Shown here: positions 1-9,417 of the stretch, piece after piece | Layout of the letters: each line of letters opens with the position of its first letter | Position numbering within the stretch: the stretch's first letter is position 1 | Source: DASTFP01 sp963816855 | Lineage (GTDB): Bacteria; Verrucomicrobiota; Verrucomicrobiia; Chthoniobacterales; Terrimicrobiaceae | DNA length: 64,000 nucleotides | Direction of reading: 5' to 3' | Assembly (NCBI GenBank): GCA_963816855.1 | Contig: CAWFMA010000007.1 | Span: 62,001 to 126,000 of the forward strand | Translations under genes and position numbers: made by a program | Notes under the pieces: model-generated | Seen by the model: only the letters and a program-made list of their open reading frames with translations | Databases searched by the model: none | Told to the model about the DNA's origin: nothing

Positions 1-540
1 GGACAGTATCCGCGGGCCGCGGCCAACTTTCGCCGAGCAATCCTTCTCGATCCGCGACTGGGGGATGCACGGATTGCGCTCTCCGAAATCGAGCGCTCGC
101 ACGGAGTGCCCTCCGTCCCGTCGAGTTGGCGCGAACGCGTGGCGGAGCGCGCGCCGTTGAAAGCGCTGCTAGTGGCTGGATCCATCGTGGCTTGGCTGGG
201 AGCTTTTCTGCTCCTTTTTTCGGTCTTCGCCAGGGGTGGCCGTTTCCTACCCCTCGCGGGCGCGATGTCGCTGGTGGCCGCGGGAGTGGGACTCTTCGCG
301 GTCGGTTTCCTCGCTGATCCGCGCGTCTGCGAGAAGAACGTTGCCGTCGTCTCGCAGAAAGAGGGGGCGGCTCTTCTTTCGTCGCCGGCGGATCAATCTC
401 CCGCGCTCCTTCGGCTTCCTGGCGCTTCGCCGGTCCGAGTCTTGGGTCGCAGCGGCGAGTGGACGTATTGCGGCGCGCCGGCCGGAGAGCGAGGCTGGAT
501 TCCCAGCGAATCGCTTGAAGCCGTGGTGCCGGCCGCGTGA
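1..540 (+). CDS. BatE-like TPR/SH3 membrane protein (3' part)
   Basis: The reading frame is open from the first base of the window, so the gene starts upstream; 179 codons are visible. Residues 1-18 look like the second half of a TPR repeat (aromatic/alanine pattern ending in ILLDP). Two hydrophobic helices follow at about 54-77 and 82-105, and residues 115-175 resemble a bacterial SH3 domain (VAVVSQKEGAALLSSP, then GEWTYC and GWIPSESL). TPR, paired helices and SH3 in that order are the architecture of BatE-type proteins of the Bat (aerotolerance) operon, which act at the cytoplasmic membrane with MoxR and VWA proteins. The bat genes themselves would lie before the window. The internal GTG at 106 is not the real start. 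Its stop overlaps the next gene by 4 bp. Confidence 0.6.
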   Translation, partial: GQYPRAAANFRRAILLDPRLGDARIALSEIERSHGVPSVPSSWRERVAERAPLKALLVAGSIVAWLGAFLLLFSVFARGGRFLPLAGAMSLVAAGVGLFAVGFLADPRVCEKNVAVVSQKEGAALLSSPADQSPALLRLPGASPVRVLGRSGEWTYCGAPAGERGWIPSESLEAVVPAA

Positions 541-1334
541 GACGGATCTCCGCGGTTATCGCCCTGATGGCGGTAGCCTTTTCGATTTGCCACTCCGCGG
601 AGCCATGGAGTGACAGGGTTGGTCCGGAGACTCCAGGTCCCTTTCCCTTGGTAAGGCCATTTTCGGGGGAGTTTCGGTTTGGTTGGTCGGACATCGGAGC
701 GGCGAGTGCCAGGGCCAGGCTCTGGTACTCCGGAGACGAGATCATTGTGGAAGTCGAGGGCGGAACGAATGGTTTGGCCCGAACGCTCTGGCAACTCGAC
801 GCCAGGCACAAGGCGGTTATTCGCAAGGAAGGCCTGGAGCCAGTCGGATTCGAGCAGGTCGAAAGATACTCCCGGAAAAAAGTCCGAACGGAAGCGGCTT
901 TCAAGCCAGACGGCCTTTGGCGCCGTCGCACGGTGTTGTCCGATCCAAACAACGTCGCGAAATGGAAAAGGATCAAGGTGGAACCCGTCCGCGATATCCT
1001 CTCCGCGATGCTGCTCATTCGGAGCCAGGTTCTGAACAACCGGGACAGAATCGGTGTCGTGGCCTTCCCCGGTGACGCGCCATTTCTCGTGGAAGTGACG
1101 GTGGCCAAACGCGAGCAAATCAGGATCGCCGGCGCTCTTCGCAAGGCAATCAAGCTCGATTTTCAGATTCAACGTATTGACGTCAAGAATAAGGACCGGC
1201 TGGTGCCGCATGGAAAATTTCGCAGCGGGTCGGTCTGGATTTCCGACGACGCGGACCGGATTCCGTTGCGCGCGGAAGTGGACATTTTTATCGGCTATGT
1301 CTTCGGCGAATTGGAAAGCTTGCATTTTGACTGA
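537..1334 (+). CDS. DUF3108 family exported protein
   Basis: 265 residues starting at a GTG that overlaps the previous stop (GTGA), so the two are probably translationally coupled. Residues 1-20 form a signal peptide (hydrophobic core AVIALMAVAF, cleavage near CHS-A). The rest matches the DUF3108 pattern: a beta-rich domain with repeated charged/hydrophobic strands, FRFGWSDIG near the N-terminus and GSVWISDDADRIPLRAE followed by a short strand at the C-terminus. The function of the family is not established; it is usually periplasmic or outer-membrane associated. The 248 bp between this gene and the next hold no convincing gene. Confidence 0.65.
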   Translation: MRRISAVIALMAVAFSICHSAEPWSDRVGPETPGPFPLVRPFSGEFRFGWSDIGAASARARLWYSGDEIIVEVEGGTNGLARTLWQLDARHKAVIRKEGLEPVGFEQVERYSRKKVRTEAAFKPDGLWRRRTVLSDPNNVAKWKRIKVEPVRDILSAMLLIRSQVLNNRDRIGVVAFPGDAPFLVEVTVAKREQIRIAGALRKAIKLDFQIQRIDVKNKDRLVPHGKFRSGSVWISDDADRIPLRAEVDIFIGYVFGELESLHFD

Positions 1335-1582
1335 GCCATTTCGTCGAATTCTTAAGCTGTTTGTGGTGCTCTCGAGCTGTTGGCAATAACGCCAGGGCTT
1401 GGACCATGCCTTTTCGAGCTGAGGCGTCATGGAACCTGTCTTCACTTCGCTTGCTGTTTTCTCGGATCAGGGTCTTTTTCGCCAGCTTTGAGTTTGGAAG
1501 TCCTGCGCTCCGCTTTCGGGCGTTGCGATTTTCAAGCAGAAGGATAGGCTCCGTGCGGATCGCCAAGGCCCTATGACACGGG

Positions 1583-3406
1583 ATGAATAGAAGGAGTTTC
1601 CTCAAACGTCTGGCAACGATCCCCCTGCTGTCCATCATCTGGCGATTTCTTCCAACGTCGATGCAGGCCGCTTTGGCAGGCGCCGAGATTCGGCGCGTGC
1701 GGCCTGCGGATTTGGCATGGCCATCCGCCGCGAAGTGGGAAAAGCTCAAACAAGATGTCGGGGGACGTCTGATCAAAGTGCAGTCACCGCTCGCGGACTG
1801 CGAAGGCGCACCGGAAAGTGCAGGCTGTCGGAAAGTCATCCAGAACCTGCGAAACCCTTTCTATATCGGCGACCAGGCTGGCGCGACGCAAACCACTGGT
1901 TGGGTGGACGGATGGACCTCCGCGCCGAGCACCTATGCAGTCGCCGCCAGGAATGCCGATGACGTTGTCGCGGCCGTTAACTTTGCCCGCGAAAACAATC
2001 TGCGGCTGGTCGTCAAAGGCGGTGGCCATAGCTATCAAGGCACCTCCAACGCGGCGGACTCTCTGCTTATCTGGACGCGGCCGATGAACAAAATTGTCCT
2101 GCACGATGCATTCGTCGGCCAGGGATGTGGGGGAAGCCAGGCTTCGCAGCCTGCTGTCACGATTGAATCGGGCGCGATGTGGATCGACGTCTACAATGCT
2201 GTGACCACCGAGGCTGGCCGCTACGTTCAAGGTGGCGGCTGCACGACCGTCGGTGTCGCGGGACTCATCCAAAGCGGGGGGTTCGGGAGCTTCTCGAAGA
2301 ACTATGGAATGGCCGCCGCGGGGCTATTGGAAGCGGAAATCGTCACCGCTGATGGCGCTGTGCGAACCGCCAACCCCTGCGCAAGTCCTGACTTATTCTG
2401 GGCCATTAAAGGTGGCGGCGGTGGCAGCATTGGCGTTGTCACGAAGGTCACGCTAAGGACGCGCGAACTTCCTGCCTTCTTCGGCGGAGTCAGCGCAACG
2501 ATCAAGGCTATTTCGGATGCGGCCTTTCGCCAGCTGGTTGCCCAGTTCATAAGCTTTTACAGCGACAGCCTCTTCAATCCTCACTGGGGCGAGAGCGTCG
2601 CCTTTCGCTCCGAAAATGCCCTCGCCATCACGATGCTATTCCAGGGCCTTGATAAGCGACAGGCGGATAACGTCTGGCAGCCATTTCTCGATTGGGTGGC
2701 AGAATCGCCTAACGACTATACGATCGAAGCGGCGCCGAAGATAGGGATCAGGCCCGCCCGGCACTGGTGGGACGCCGATTACATAAGGAAGAACCTGCCT
2801 GATGCGGTGTTTTCCGACCCGAGGCCGGGCGCATCTGAAACCCAGGTTTGGTGGAGGAGCAATCAAATCGAGGTGGGGATCTTCTTGCATGGCTATGAGT
2901 CGGCCTGGCTGCCCGCCTCGCTTTTGGAGAAGGAACAGCAGAAGCACCTCGCAGATGCTCTCTTCGCCAGCAGCAGACATTGGGAGGTGGCCTTGCATTT
3001 CAACAAGGGGCTTGCCGGAGCCCCCCCTGAAGCAGTGGCGGCGGCAAGAGACACCGCGACGAATCCCGCGGTGCTGAGTGCCTTCGCTCTCGCGATCATT
3101 GCAGGCGGGGGCCCGCCGGTCTACCCTGGTATTCCCGGCCATGAGCCTGATCTGACTGCATCTCGCAAAGATGCGGTTAAGATCGACAAGGCGATGGGTG
3201 AACTGCGAAAGATCGTAGCGGATGCCGGGTCCTATGTGTCGGAGAGCAACTTCTTCGATCAGTCCTGGCAACGATCCTTTTGGGGACCGAACTACCCAAG
3301 ATTGCGAGCGGTGAAGGCGAAATATGATCCCGCGGGGCTTTTCTTTGTCCACCACGGCGTGGGTAGCGAAGAATGGAGCGCCGATGGCTTTGCACGGTTG
3401 ACCTGA
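1583..3406 (+). CDS. Tat-exported FAD-linked oxidase, berberine-bridge type
   Basis: 607 residues. The N-terminus MNRRSFLKRL is a twin-arginine signal, so the folded flavoprotein should be exported. Residues about 115-290 are the FAD_binding_4 domain: GGGHSYQG holds His149 and GGGCTTVGVAG holds Cys220, the two positions used for double covalent FAD attachment in berberine-bridge-type oxidases. The C-terminus (about 555-600; NYPRLRAVKAKYDP...) is the BBE domain. Such enzymes oxidise alcohols, sugars or alkaloid-like substrates with O2 as acceptor; the substrate cannot be read from the sequence. The start is fixed by the RR motif. A decayed copy of the last coding bases and the trailer of this gene is present near 14.4 kb. 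Confidence 0.8.
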   Translation: MNRRSFLKRLATIPLLSIIWRFLPTSMQAALAGAEIRRVRPADLAWPSAAKWEKLKQDVGGRLIKVQSPLADCEGAPESAGCRKVIQNLRNPFYIGDQAGATQTTGWVDGWTSAPSTYAVAARNADDVVAAVNFARENNLRLVVKGGGHSYQGTSNAADSLLIWTRPMNKIVLHDAFVGQGCGGSQASQPAVTIESGAMWIDVYNAVTTEAGRYVQGGGCTTVGVAGLIQSGGFGSFSKNYGMAAAGLLEAEIVTADGAVRTANPCASPDLFWAIKGGGGGSIGVVTKVTLRTRELPAFFGGVSATIKAISDAAFRQLVAQFISFYSDSLFNPHWGESVAFRSENALAITMLFQGLDKRQADNVWQPFLDWVAESPNDYTIEAAPKIGIRPARHWWDADYIRKNLPDAVFSDPRPGASETQVWWRSNQIEVGIFLHGYESAWLPASLLEKEQQKHLADALFASSRHWEVALHFNKGLAGAPPEAVAAARDTATNPAVLSAFALAIIAGGGPPVYPGIPGHEPDLTASRKDAVKIDKAMGELRKIVADAGSYVSESNFFDQSWQRSFWGPNYPRLRAVKAKYDPAGLFFVHHGVGSEEWSADGFARLT

Positions 3407-4236
3407 CGGAATGCCGCAATGTCATTGTCTCTCGGAAAAAATGAAGCCGTCCCACCGGGTAATCGGGAACAACGGAACAGGAAACCCGCTTAAGGACTCA
3501 CACCGAGCCGGGTCGTTGGATCATAGAAGTCAAAAAAGACGGCGTATCGCTCAAATGGATGGCTCATGAGGCTGACTTGGGCCGACGACCGGCCACCCTC
3601 CTTCTTCGGCTGTCTTTAGACTACCGACCCCTTTCCACCAGATCTGAGCGCTGGCCTTGCGTCCCGCATGGGCGAGCTGGATCCCGGCGGCCTCCCTGTG
3701 TCTGTGCACGTTCCCACCCGATGTCTTTGCGAACTGCCCCGCTTGGGAAGCTGCATCACGCCAAGTTCGGTGTTTTTGAACAGTAGGAAAAAGAAGGGGC
3801 ATCGAGAAAAATACGTACGATATCTGCTCGAAGGAAATCTTCGACCGCTCGAAAGGATTGGGTATATTGGTGCAAATCTCCGGTTGTACCGGAGCCGAGT
3901 CGGTGATTGATGAAACCTTGCTTTCGCAACATCGCGCAGCCTTCGTGCGGGATCAAGACGACTGGTTGCTGCGATACTCTCAGGGCCGCTCCTTTTGTGA
4001 CGAAAGGCCTTTCGACCTCCAGATAGAAACCACGGTTTTCACTTGTCGGCGAAACCCGGGAGGACTCGCTCCAGCTTTTGCTGCGGGACCACAAGCCGCC
4101 CAAGATCTCCGCTCGGCAGACTCCTCCCGCCAAGTTTGCCACGCGACGCAGCAATGATCCTGAGATTGCCAGGGGTGAGGAGAATCGTGGCTTTGCGGGT
4201 TAAGGGCAAGGGGGGCTTTTTCCTTACGAGATCCCA
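3407..4236 (+). other. 830-bp region without a convincing gene
   Basis: Short open frames exist on both strands (for example 3756-4154 minus and 3858-4157 plus) but none has recognisable family motifs, a good ribosome binding site or consistent codon use, and they overlap each other. The first 80 bp resemble sequence at 14.46 kb, next to the relic of the flavoenzyme gene. The stretch must contain the promoter and leader of dctA. I see no obvious riboswitch or attenuator hairpin in it. Confidence 0.5.
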
Positions 4237-5616
4237 ATGAAAAAGAAACCAATCTACAGATCACTCTATGTGCAGGTGATCGCTGCGATCATCCTAGGCA
4301 TCCTGCTCGGTAACTTTTCTCCAGGTACCGGCGAGGCGATGAAGCCGCTGGGCGACGGCTTTATCAAACTAATCAAGATGATGATTGCCCCGATCATTTT
4401 CTGCACGGTGGTCGTCGGCATCGCCGGTATGGAAGACATGAAGAAGGTGGGCAAGACCGGGGGTCTTGCTCTGCTCTATTTCGAGATTCTCAGCACGATC
4501 GCGCTGATCGTGGGGCTGATCATGGTAAACTTGGTGAGACCCGGAGCGGGCATGAATATCGACCCCGCGACGCTCGATGCCAACGCGATAGCGCAATACA
4601 CCGCCCCGGGAAAGATGCAGACCACCACTGAATTCATCATGCACATCATTCCCACGACGATCGTCGATGCGTTCGCCTCGGGGGAGATATTGCAGGTGCT
4701 ACTGATCTCAGTGCTGTTCGGGTTTGCCCTGCACACTTTCGGTGGCAGGGGCACGCTGGTCTTTGACCTCATTGAGAAGACCTCCCACGTTCTCTTTGGG
4801 ATCGTGGGTATGATCATGAAAATCGCGCCGCTTGGCGCTTTCGGCGCAATGGCATTCACCATTGGGAAATATGGCGTAAGTTCCCTGCTGCCGCTCGCAA
4901 AGCTTATGGCCACGTTCTATGCCACTTGCCTGCTGTTCATCTTTGTCGTTCTGGGGACGATCGCCCGCGTTCACGGCTTCAGCATTTGGAAGTTCATCAA
5001 ATACATCAAAGAGGAACTCCTCATCGCGCTTGGCACTTCGTCCTCCGAATCCGTTTTGCCGCGCATGATGGTGAAGCTCGAAAACCTTGGCGTCAAGAAG
5101 TCGACCGTGGGGCTGGTGATTCCGACAGGCTATTCCTTCAATTTAGACGGCACGGCAATTTACCTTACCATGGCCGCGGTGTTCATTGCCCAGGCGACGA
5201 ACACCCCGCTCGACCTCAGCCATCAGCTTACCCTGCTGGGAGTGTTGCTGCTAACATCCAAAGGAGCGGCAGGGGTCACCGGCAGCGGCTTTATCGTGCT
5301 GGCCGCCACCCTCTCGGCTGTGGGTCACGTTCCTGTCGCAGGTTTGGCGCTTATTCTCGGCATCGATCGCTTCATGTCAGAGGCGAGGGCGCTTACCAAT
5401 CTCATCGGCAACGGTGTCGCCACAGTGGTCGTCGGCAAGTGGTGCAAGGAACTCGACGTTGAGCAAATGCGTCGCCGTCTCGACCAGGAAACCGACATGG
5501 AGGCAGACGCACCCGAAATAGTCCTGGATCAAAGGGAGGGGCACATGGAAATATCCGACAAACGAGCAGGTCACGGTGATGAAAAGTTCGAGCCCTCGCG
5601 GTCCGAGGCGCAGTAG
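4237..5616 (+). CDS. dctA: C4-dicarboxylate/cation symporter DctA
   Basis: 459-residue DAACS-family transporter with about eight membrane helices plus two re-entrant loops. The diagnostic motifs are present: the serine-rich loop GTSSSESVLPRM (266-277), NLDGT (302-306) in helix 7 and DRFMSEARALTN (377-388) in helix 8, which bind substrate and cations. It imports succinate, fumarate, malate or related acids with protons or sodium across the inner membrane. The last 50 residues are an acidic cytoplasmic tail. It converges with otnC/otnK, 21 bp away. Import of a four-carbon acid for that pathway is a reasonable inference but not shown. The start follows only a weak ribosome binding site. Confidence 0.92.
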   Translation: MKKKPIYRSLYVQVIAAIILGILLGNFSPGTGEAMKPLGDGFIKLIKMMIAPIIFCTVVVGIAGMEDMKKVGKTGGLALLYFEILSTIALIVGLIMVNLVRPGAGMNIDPATLDANAIAQYTAPGKMQTTTEFIMHIIPTTIVDAFASGEILQVLLISVLFGFALHTFGGRGTLVFDLIEKTSHVLFGIVGMIMKIAPLGAFGAMAFTIGKYGVSSLLPLAKLMATFYATCLLFIFVVLGTIARVHGFSIWKFIKYIKEELLIALGTSSSESVLPRMMVKLENLGVKKSTVGLVIPTGYSFNLDGTAIYLTMAAVFIAQATNTPLDLSHQLTLLGVLLLTSKGAAGVTGSGFIVLAATLSAVGHVPVAGLALILGIDRFMSEARALTNLIGNGVATVVVGKWCKELDVEQMRRRLDQETDMEADAPEIVLDQREGHMEISDKRAGHGDEKFEPSRSEAQ

Positions 5617-5637
5617 CTCAGGTTTTGGGCAGCCTCA

Positions 5638-6276
5638 CTAGCCTGGAAATAGTTCACGAAGTTCAGCGATTTGCACCGGGGTCAGAAAGCGTGTGGCGTG
5701 CCCACGCAGCAAGAGGTGGAGCCTTGCGGTTTCCTCGAGTTCTTCGATCGCAGCACCGGCGGCAGCGAGTGAGCTTCCAGCGACGACGGGACCATGATTG
5801 GCCAGCAAAACGGCATGATGCTTATGCGCGACAGCTCGCACTGCCTCAGCGAGCTTCTTGTCCCCTGGCCGATAATATGGGATCAGCGGCAGTGTGCCGA
5901 TTTTCATTACATAATAGGCCGTGATTGGCGGCAGGACATCTGCGGGGTTCACGTCGACCAGGCAGGAAACGGCCACGGAATGCGTCGAGTGTAAATGGAC
6001 GATAGCGCCCGCACTTGCGCGGACATCATAAACGGCGAGATGCAAAAAGCTCTCCTTCGTCTCTTTGTTTCCGCTTATCAGTCGGCCTTGGTCGTCGAGT
6101 TTGGAGAGGTGGGAGGGATCCAGTTCACCGAGCGAAGCGTTTGTTGGTGTCATCAACCAACCGTCGTCCACACGCACGCTGATGTTGCCGGAGGAACCGG
6201 GTGTCAGCCCACGGCCAAAAATGCTGGCGCCGAGCCGGCAAATTGCTTCACGTGTTTTGATCTCAGTCGAATTCAT
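5638..6276 (-). CDS. otnC: 3-oxo-tetronate 4-phosphate decarboxylase
   Basis: 212-residue class II aldolase/adducin-fold enzyme. It decarboxylates 3-oxo-tetronate 4-phosphate to dihydroxyacetone phosphate, the last step of bacterial threonate/erythronate catabolism. Metal ligands are visible: HLHSTH (His94, His96) and His161 in LANHGPVV, with Glu75 as likely catalytic base. GLTPGSSGNISVR is typical of the family. The ATG at 6276 was chosen because it lies 1 bp after the stop of otnK and fits the usual length; the frame stays open further upstream inside otnK, which is not meaningful. It forms an operon with otnK, whose product is its substrate. Confidence 0.88.
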   Translation of the reverse strand: MNSTEIKTREAICRLGASIFGRGLTPGSSGNISVRVDDGWLMTPTNASLGELDPSHLSKLDDQGRLISGNKETKESFLHLAVYDVRASAGAIVHLHSTHSVAVSCLVDVNPADVLPPITAYYVMKIGTLPLIPYYRPGDKKLAEAVRAVAHKHHAVLLANHGPVVAGSSLAAAGAAIEELEETARLHLLLRGHATRFLTPVQIAELRELFPG

Positions 6277-6277
6277 A

Positions 6278-7570
6278 TTAGTCGGGTAGTTTGTTGAATG
6301 CGGAGGTAAAGAAATCCGGCGCTCCGAAGTTTCCGCTCTTAAGCGCGAGGGCCAGGGGATCGTTGCCCAGGCTAAAGGTCCAAGGTACTCCGGGATCGAT
6401 CGTTGGACCGATGTGGAGCGCACGCAAATCGAGCCGTTCGACCGCCGCGCTGGAAGTCTCGCCGCCGGCAAGAATCAAGCGGCGCACACCAGCACCTACC
6501 AATCCGTGAGTGATCTCAGCGAGAGCACTTTCGATCAGGTGACCGACATATTCTCGACCGTGCGCCTGTTGATGTTGCACCACGGCCTCCGGAGATTCGC
6601 TCGCAGCGATCAGGAGGGGTTTGGATCCGAGGCGAGGCTTCGCCCACGCCAATGCCTGTTCGATCACCCGTTCCTTTCCCATGAGCAGCGCGCCGATTTC
6701 GACACGAAAGAACGGTTTGTCGGTTTTCACGAAGTGTTCGATCTGTCCGAGGGTCGCGCGGGAACAAGATCCGGCGATAACGGCTGCGGGTCCTTGGACT
6801 TCTGGAAATCTCATGGCGCCTCGTTCCGTTCCGAATTCGTCGGGATTTCGGAGACTGGGTGCGAGGCCCCCGCCGAGACCCGAGCCGCCGGTGGAAAGCG
6901 CCAAGCCTTCGTCGAGCGCCGCCGCACCAATCGCTGCCAGGTCGTCTTCGTCGACGGCGTCGACAATTGCATAACGAACACCCTGGCTGCGTAACTTCTG
7001 CATTTCCGCGCGGATCGCCGGCGCACCCTGTTTGACAGAGTCGAAATTGATGAGGCCCACTTTGTGCCGCGTCTGAGCCTGCAAGACTCGAACCAGGTTG
7101 GGATCGGTCATCGGCGTCAGGGGATGATTTTGCATGCCCGATTCAGAAAGCAGCACGGGACCGACAAAGAGGTGGCCGTTGAAAATCTTCCGACCGTTTT
7201 TCGGGAAAGCAGGGCAGAAGATCGTGAAATCGCCGCCGATCTCGTCGAGCAATGCATCGGCGACCGGACCAATGTTGCCGGCGGAGGTGGAGTCAAAAGT
7301 CGAGCAGTACTTGAAAAAGAGATGCCGGCAGCCGGCTGCTCGCAAAAAACGGGCGGCGGCAAGGGACTGTCGGACCGCCTCGGACGCCCGGATAGAGCGC
7401 GTTTTCAGCGCGAAGACAACCGCCTCGGCCTCAGCGGCCTCGGCTGGCAGTAGGCCGGCTTCAGGCAAACCGATAAGAAGCATGGTACTAAGGCCGGAGG
7501 CGACAAGGGTATCGGCAAGATCGCTTGCGCCAGTGAAGTCGTCCGCGACGGACCCAAAGAGAAGAGACAT
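6278..7570 (-). CDS. otnK: 3-oxo-tetronate kinase (four-carbon acid sugar kinase)
   Basis: 430 residues, full length for the DUF1537 kinase family. It phosphorylates 3-oxo-tetronate at O4 for OtnC. The N-terminal substrate domain begins with ADDFTGASD (9-17), the family signature; the C-terminal nucleotide domain has glycine-rich stretches (STGGSGLGGGLA at about 227; LAGGETSSA about 375). It lies first in an operon with otnC. Just upstream on the same strand is the remaining 3' part of a D-erythronate dehydrogenase gene, so the original locus held a dehydrogenase-kinase-decarboxylase set. No otnI isomerase gene is in the window. Confidence 0.88.
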   Translation of the reverse strand: MSLLFGSVADDFTGASDLADTLVASGLSTMLLIGLPEAGLLPAEAAEAEAVVFALKTRSIRASEAVRQSLAAARFLRAAGCRHLFFKYCSTFDSTSAGNIGPVADALLDEIGGDFTIFCPAFPKNGRKIFNGHLFVGPVLLSESGMQNHPLTPMTDPNLVRVLQAQTRHKVGLINFDSVKQGAPAIRAEMQKLRSQGVRYAIVDAVDEDDLAAIGAAALDEGLALSTGGSGLGGGLAPSLRNPDEFGTERGAMRFPEVQGPAAVIAGSCSRATLGQIEHFVKTDKPFFRVEIGALLMGKERVIEQALAWAKPRLGSKPLLIAASESPEAVVQHQQAHGREYVGHLIESALAEITHGLVGAGVRRLILAGGETSSAAVERLDLRALHIGPTIDPGVPWTFSLGNDPLALALKSGNFGAPDFFTSAFNKLPD

Positions 7571-7591
7571 AATAGGACTTTTAGTGTGAAG

Positions 7592-8005
7592 TTAGAGTTC
7601 GAGGCCTTCGCCGCGAACGTAGTCGCCAATGATTCGATCGAAGCCGCCTTCGTCGCGAGGAAAGCCGAGACTGTCCGCGCGGGCGGTGTCAAAGCGCGCC
7701 GGCCAGCTTTTTACGATTGCTTTGATTCCCTCGTCCGGCTCCCAGCGGATTCGCTTTGCCGCTGCAAGCCCGGCGACTCGTTCCAGAGATGCGACCATCT
7801 CACGCACGCTTGCTGTAATGCCGGGCAGACTGAGCGAGCGAATTTCTCCGAGCGCTTCACTCGGCAACTCGAAGGCGTACAAAAGACACTCCACGGCGAC
7901 GCGAGGCGAGATAAGCCAGAGTTCGGTTTCGGGTTCGACCGGGCAGATGGCGTCGACGCCGTTGAGCGGCTCCCCTGGCCCGGGGAAGTAGGCGGAAGTT
8001 TGCCT
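7592..8005 (-). pseudogene. denD: D-erythronate dehydrogenase, 3' fragment (denD remnant)
   Basis: About 138 codons match the C-terminal third of DenD-type NAD-dependent epimerase/dehydrogenases: EPLNGVDAICPVEPETELW, WLISPRVAVECLLYAFELP, RSLSLPGITASVREMV, RIRWEPDEGIKAIVKSWPAR and LGFPRDEGGFDRII. Reading upstream in the same frame meets a TAG at 8006-8008. The family's Rossmann domain and catalytic YxxxK region are not found in any frame before it, so the gene is 5'-truncated, not merely interrupted. It sits 21 bp upstream of otnK in the same direction. A GTG at 7894 could start a 100-residue peptide, but that would be only part of a fold. Confidence 0.75.
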
Positions 8006-8278
8006 CTATACGCGGGCGGGCGTGACCCGGATCAGTGGTTCGCCTTCGCACTGGCACGCTCCAATCCGCGCAAACTCCTGACTCTGGTAACGAAATCCAA
8101 CGCCCAGCGTCATGGGGTGGTCATGTGGGGTGATCTCGCCTGCGTCTCCTCGTAGTCCACCAGGTAATCGGTCCAGAAAACCGAATCTCGAAGCCAGCTG
8201 CAAGACCGCTTGCGGCGGGCACATGCCCGCTCCTCGCCACCGGTCCAGAATGTCTTGCCGAAACGCCTCAGAGATCAT
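8006..8278 (-). CDS. unrecognised ORF or gene fragment
   Basis: A 90-codon frame starting at an ATG (8278), ending at the TAG directly before the denD remnant and in frame with it. The product is compact and plausible (MISEAFRQDILDRW, then LASRFGFLDRLPGG and HDHPMTLGVGFRYQSQEFAR) with no membrane segment. I do not recognise the family. It may be the end of a gene joined to denD by a deletion, since an ordinary gene boundary inside the denD frame is unlikely. No clear ribosome binding site. Confidence 0.3.
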   Translation of the reverse strand: MISEAFRQDILDRWRGAGMCPPQAVLQLASRFGFLDRLPGGLRGDAGEITPHDHPMTLGVGFRYQSQEFARIGACQCEGEPLIRVTPARV

Positions 8279-8353
8279 GTGCGGTTGTTCAGTGCGCTGG
8301 GTGAAGGACGAACGCCATCCGAGACGGCGCCCGTTCATGGCCGAGGGATTCGG

Positions 8354-9253
8354 TCACCCTGCGCCCAAACTGAGTTCCCGAAGGAAGCTGCGGATTGCTT
8401 CTGCGACTTCGCGGGGCTTCTCCGCGGGAACAAGGCGGTTGGCCTGTTCAATGACGAGGAACCGGGCATTGGGGATGCGTTCCGCGATGATTTGCGATTC
8501 TGCCGGTGGCGCAGCGGGATCTTCTCTCCCGGCGATCGCGAGGGTAGGAACAACAATCCGAGGCAGAAACTCGGTGATGTCGGTTCGTTCGAACACCGCG
8601 CGAACACACTGAAAGACATTCTCTGCGTCTGGAAGTTGATGATCCAGTCGCGATAGTGCCGAACCAACTCCGGCTGCATGCGGAAAATGGCTTGGGCAAA
8701 AAAGAACGGCAACTCTGGATCGGCGATGGTGGCCCGTTGACCAGCGCGAAACGCTTGCCAAAGCTGCCAGATTTGATCGCGCAACGGCTGCGGTTCGAGT
8801 CGTGCGGTGGTCGCTCAGCACGAGTGCCGCGAAGGCCTCGGGATGTTTGTAAGCGATGCGCATCCCGAGCATCCCGCCAATTGAATGGCCGACCCAAACC
8901 GGCTTGGACAGACCGAGCGGGACGAGAAGGTCATAACAGTCGTCGGCCATCTTCTCAAGGCTAAGCGGAATGCGAAGCCCGCTCCGTCCGTGCCCATGAA
9001 CATCGATACGGATGATATGGAAATCCTTTTCGAGCAGAGGGACAAGATCGTCGAAGCCCTCAGCCCCGAATAAAACCGAACCGGCGAAGACCAGCGACGG
9101 CTTAGCGCGATCCCCTGTTTCGACATAGTGGAGCGGAACATTGTTGATAGTGTGAAAATGGCATAGCTGTTTATTGTTTGTTCGGATTTGGTTTCGTCTG
9201 TTCTGTTGAACAACTTCGGCCAGCTTTTCTTGGGAAGCAGGAATTTCCCTCAA
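8354..9253 (-). pseudogene. alpha/beta hydrolase with two compensating frameshifts
   Basis: The outer parts are a normal alpha/beta-hydrolase fold: VPLHYVETGD, HGHGRSG, the nucleophile elbow VGHSIGGMLG, then PTLAIAGREDPAAPP and the C-terminal ERIPNARFLVIEQANRLVPAEKPREV. Between about 8800 and 8625 the main frame is nonsense, while the neighbouring minus frame gives the expected cap sequence (LRDQIWQLWQAFRAGQR, ELVRHYRDWIINFQ). One indel near 8795-8810 and a second near 8620-8635 therefore leave and restore the frame. The frame is open throughout, so a 299-residue protein with a scrambled cap could still be made. The true start is unclear; the conserved part begins near 9160, where ATG and the fold are also out of frame. 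Confidence 0.7.
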
Positions 9254-9273
9254 TAACCAATCCGGTAAAGTAC

Positions 9274-9369
9274 CAAAGCAATACCGGTCTCCTTCTCCAG
9301 CCGGGTGGTGAAATCGGTGGTCGTCCTTGGATCGATACTCGACATGTCAATGAGCAACGCGTCCGAATG
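9274..9369 (-). pseudogene. scrap of a beta-hydroxyacid dehydrogenase (6PGDH/HIBADH fold)
   Basis: About 32 codons read DALLIDMSSIDPRTTTDF and then TRLEKETGIAL. This matches the strand-helix after the Rossmann domain in 3-hydroxyisobutyrate, tartronate-semialdehyde and L-threonate dehydrogenases, where IDMSTI..P is the family pattern. No GxGxxG before it and no DAPVSGG after it can be found. If it came from an L-threonate dehydrogenase it would belong to the same acid-sugar locus as otnK and otnC; that link is inference. Confidence 0.4.
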
Positions 9370-9417
9370 TCGTCGCGCTAGCGATCCTTCAAGGAGGAAC
9401 GGCAGCGTACTGGGATA

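Noticed and set aside
393..1445. 350-codon open frame on the minus strand
   Set aside because: It lies over the DUF3108 and BatE-like genes on the plus strand, has no family motifs, and its composition follows the antisense of those genes.
2636..3355. 239-codon minus-strand frame
   Set aside because: Antisense of the flavoenzyme gene, without recognisable domains or ribosome binding site.
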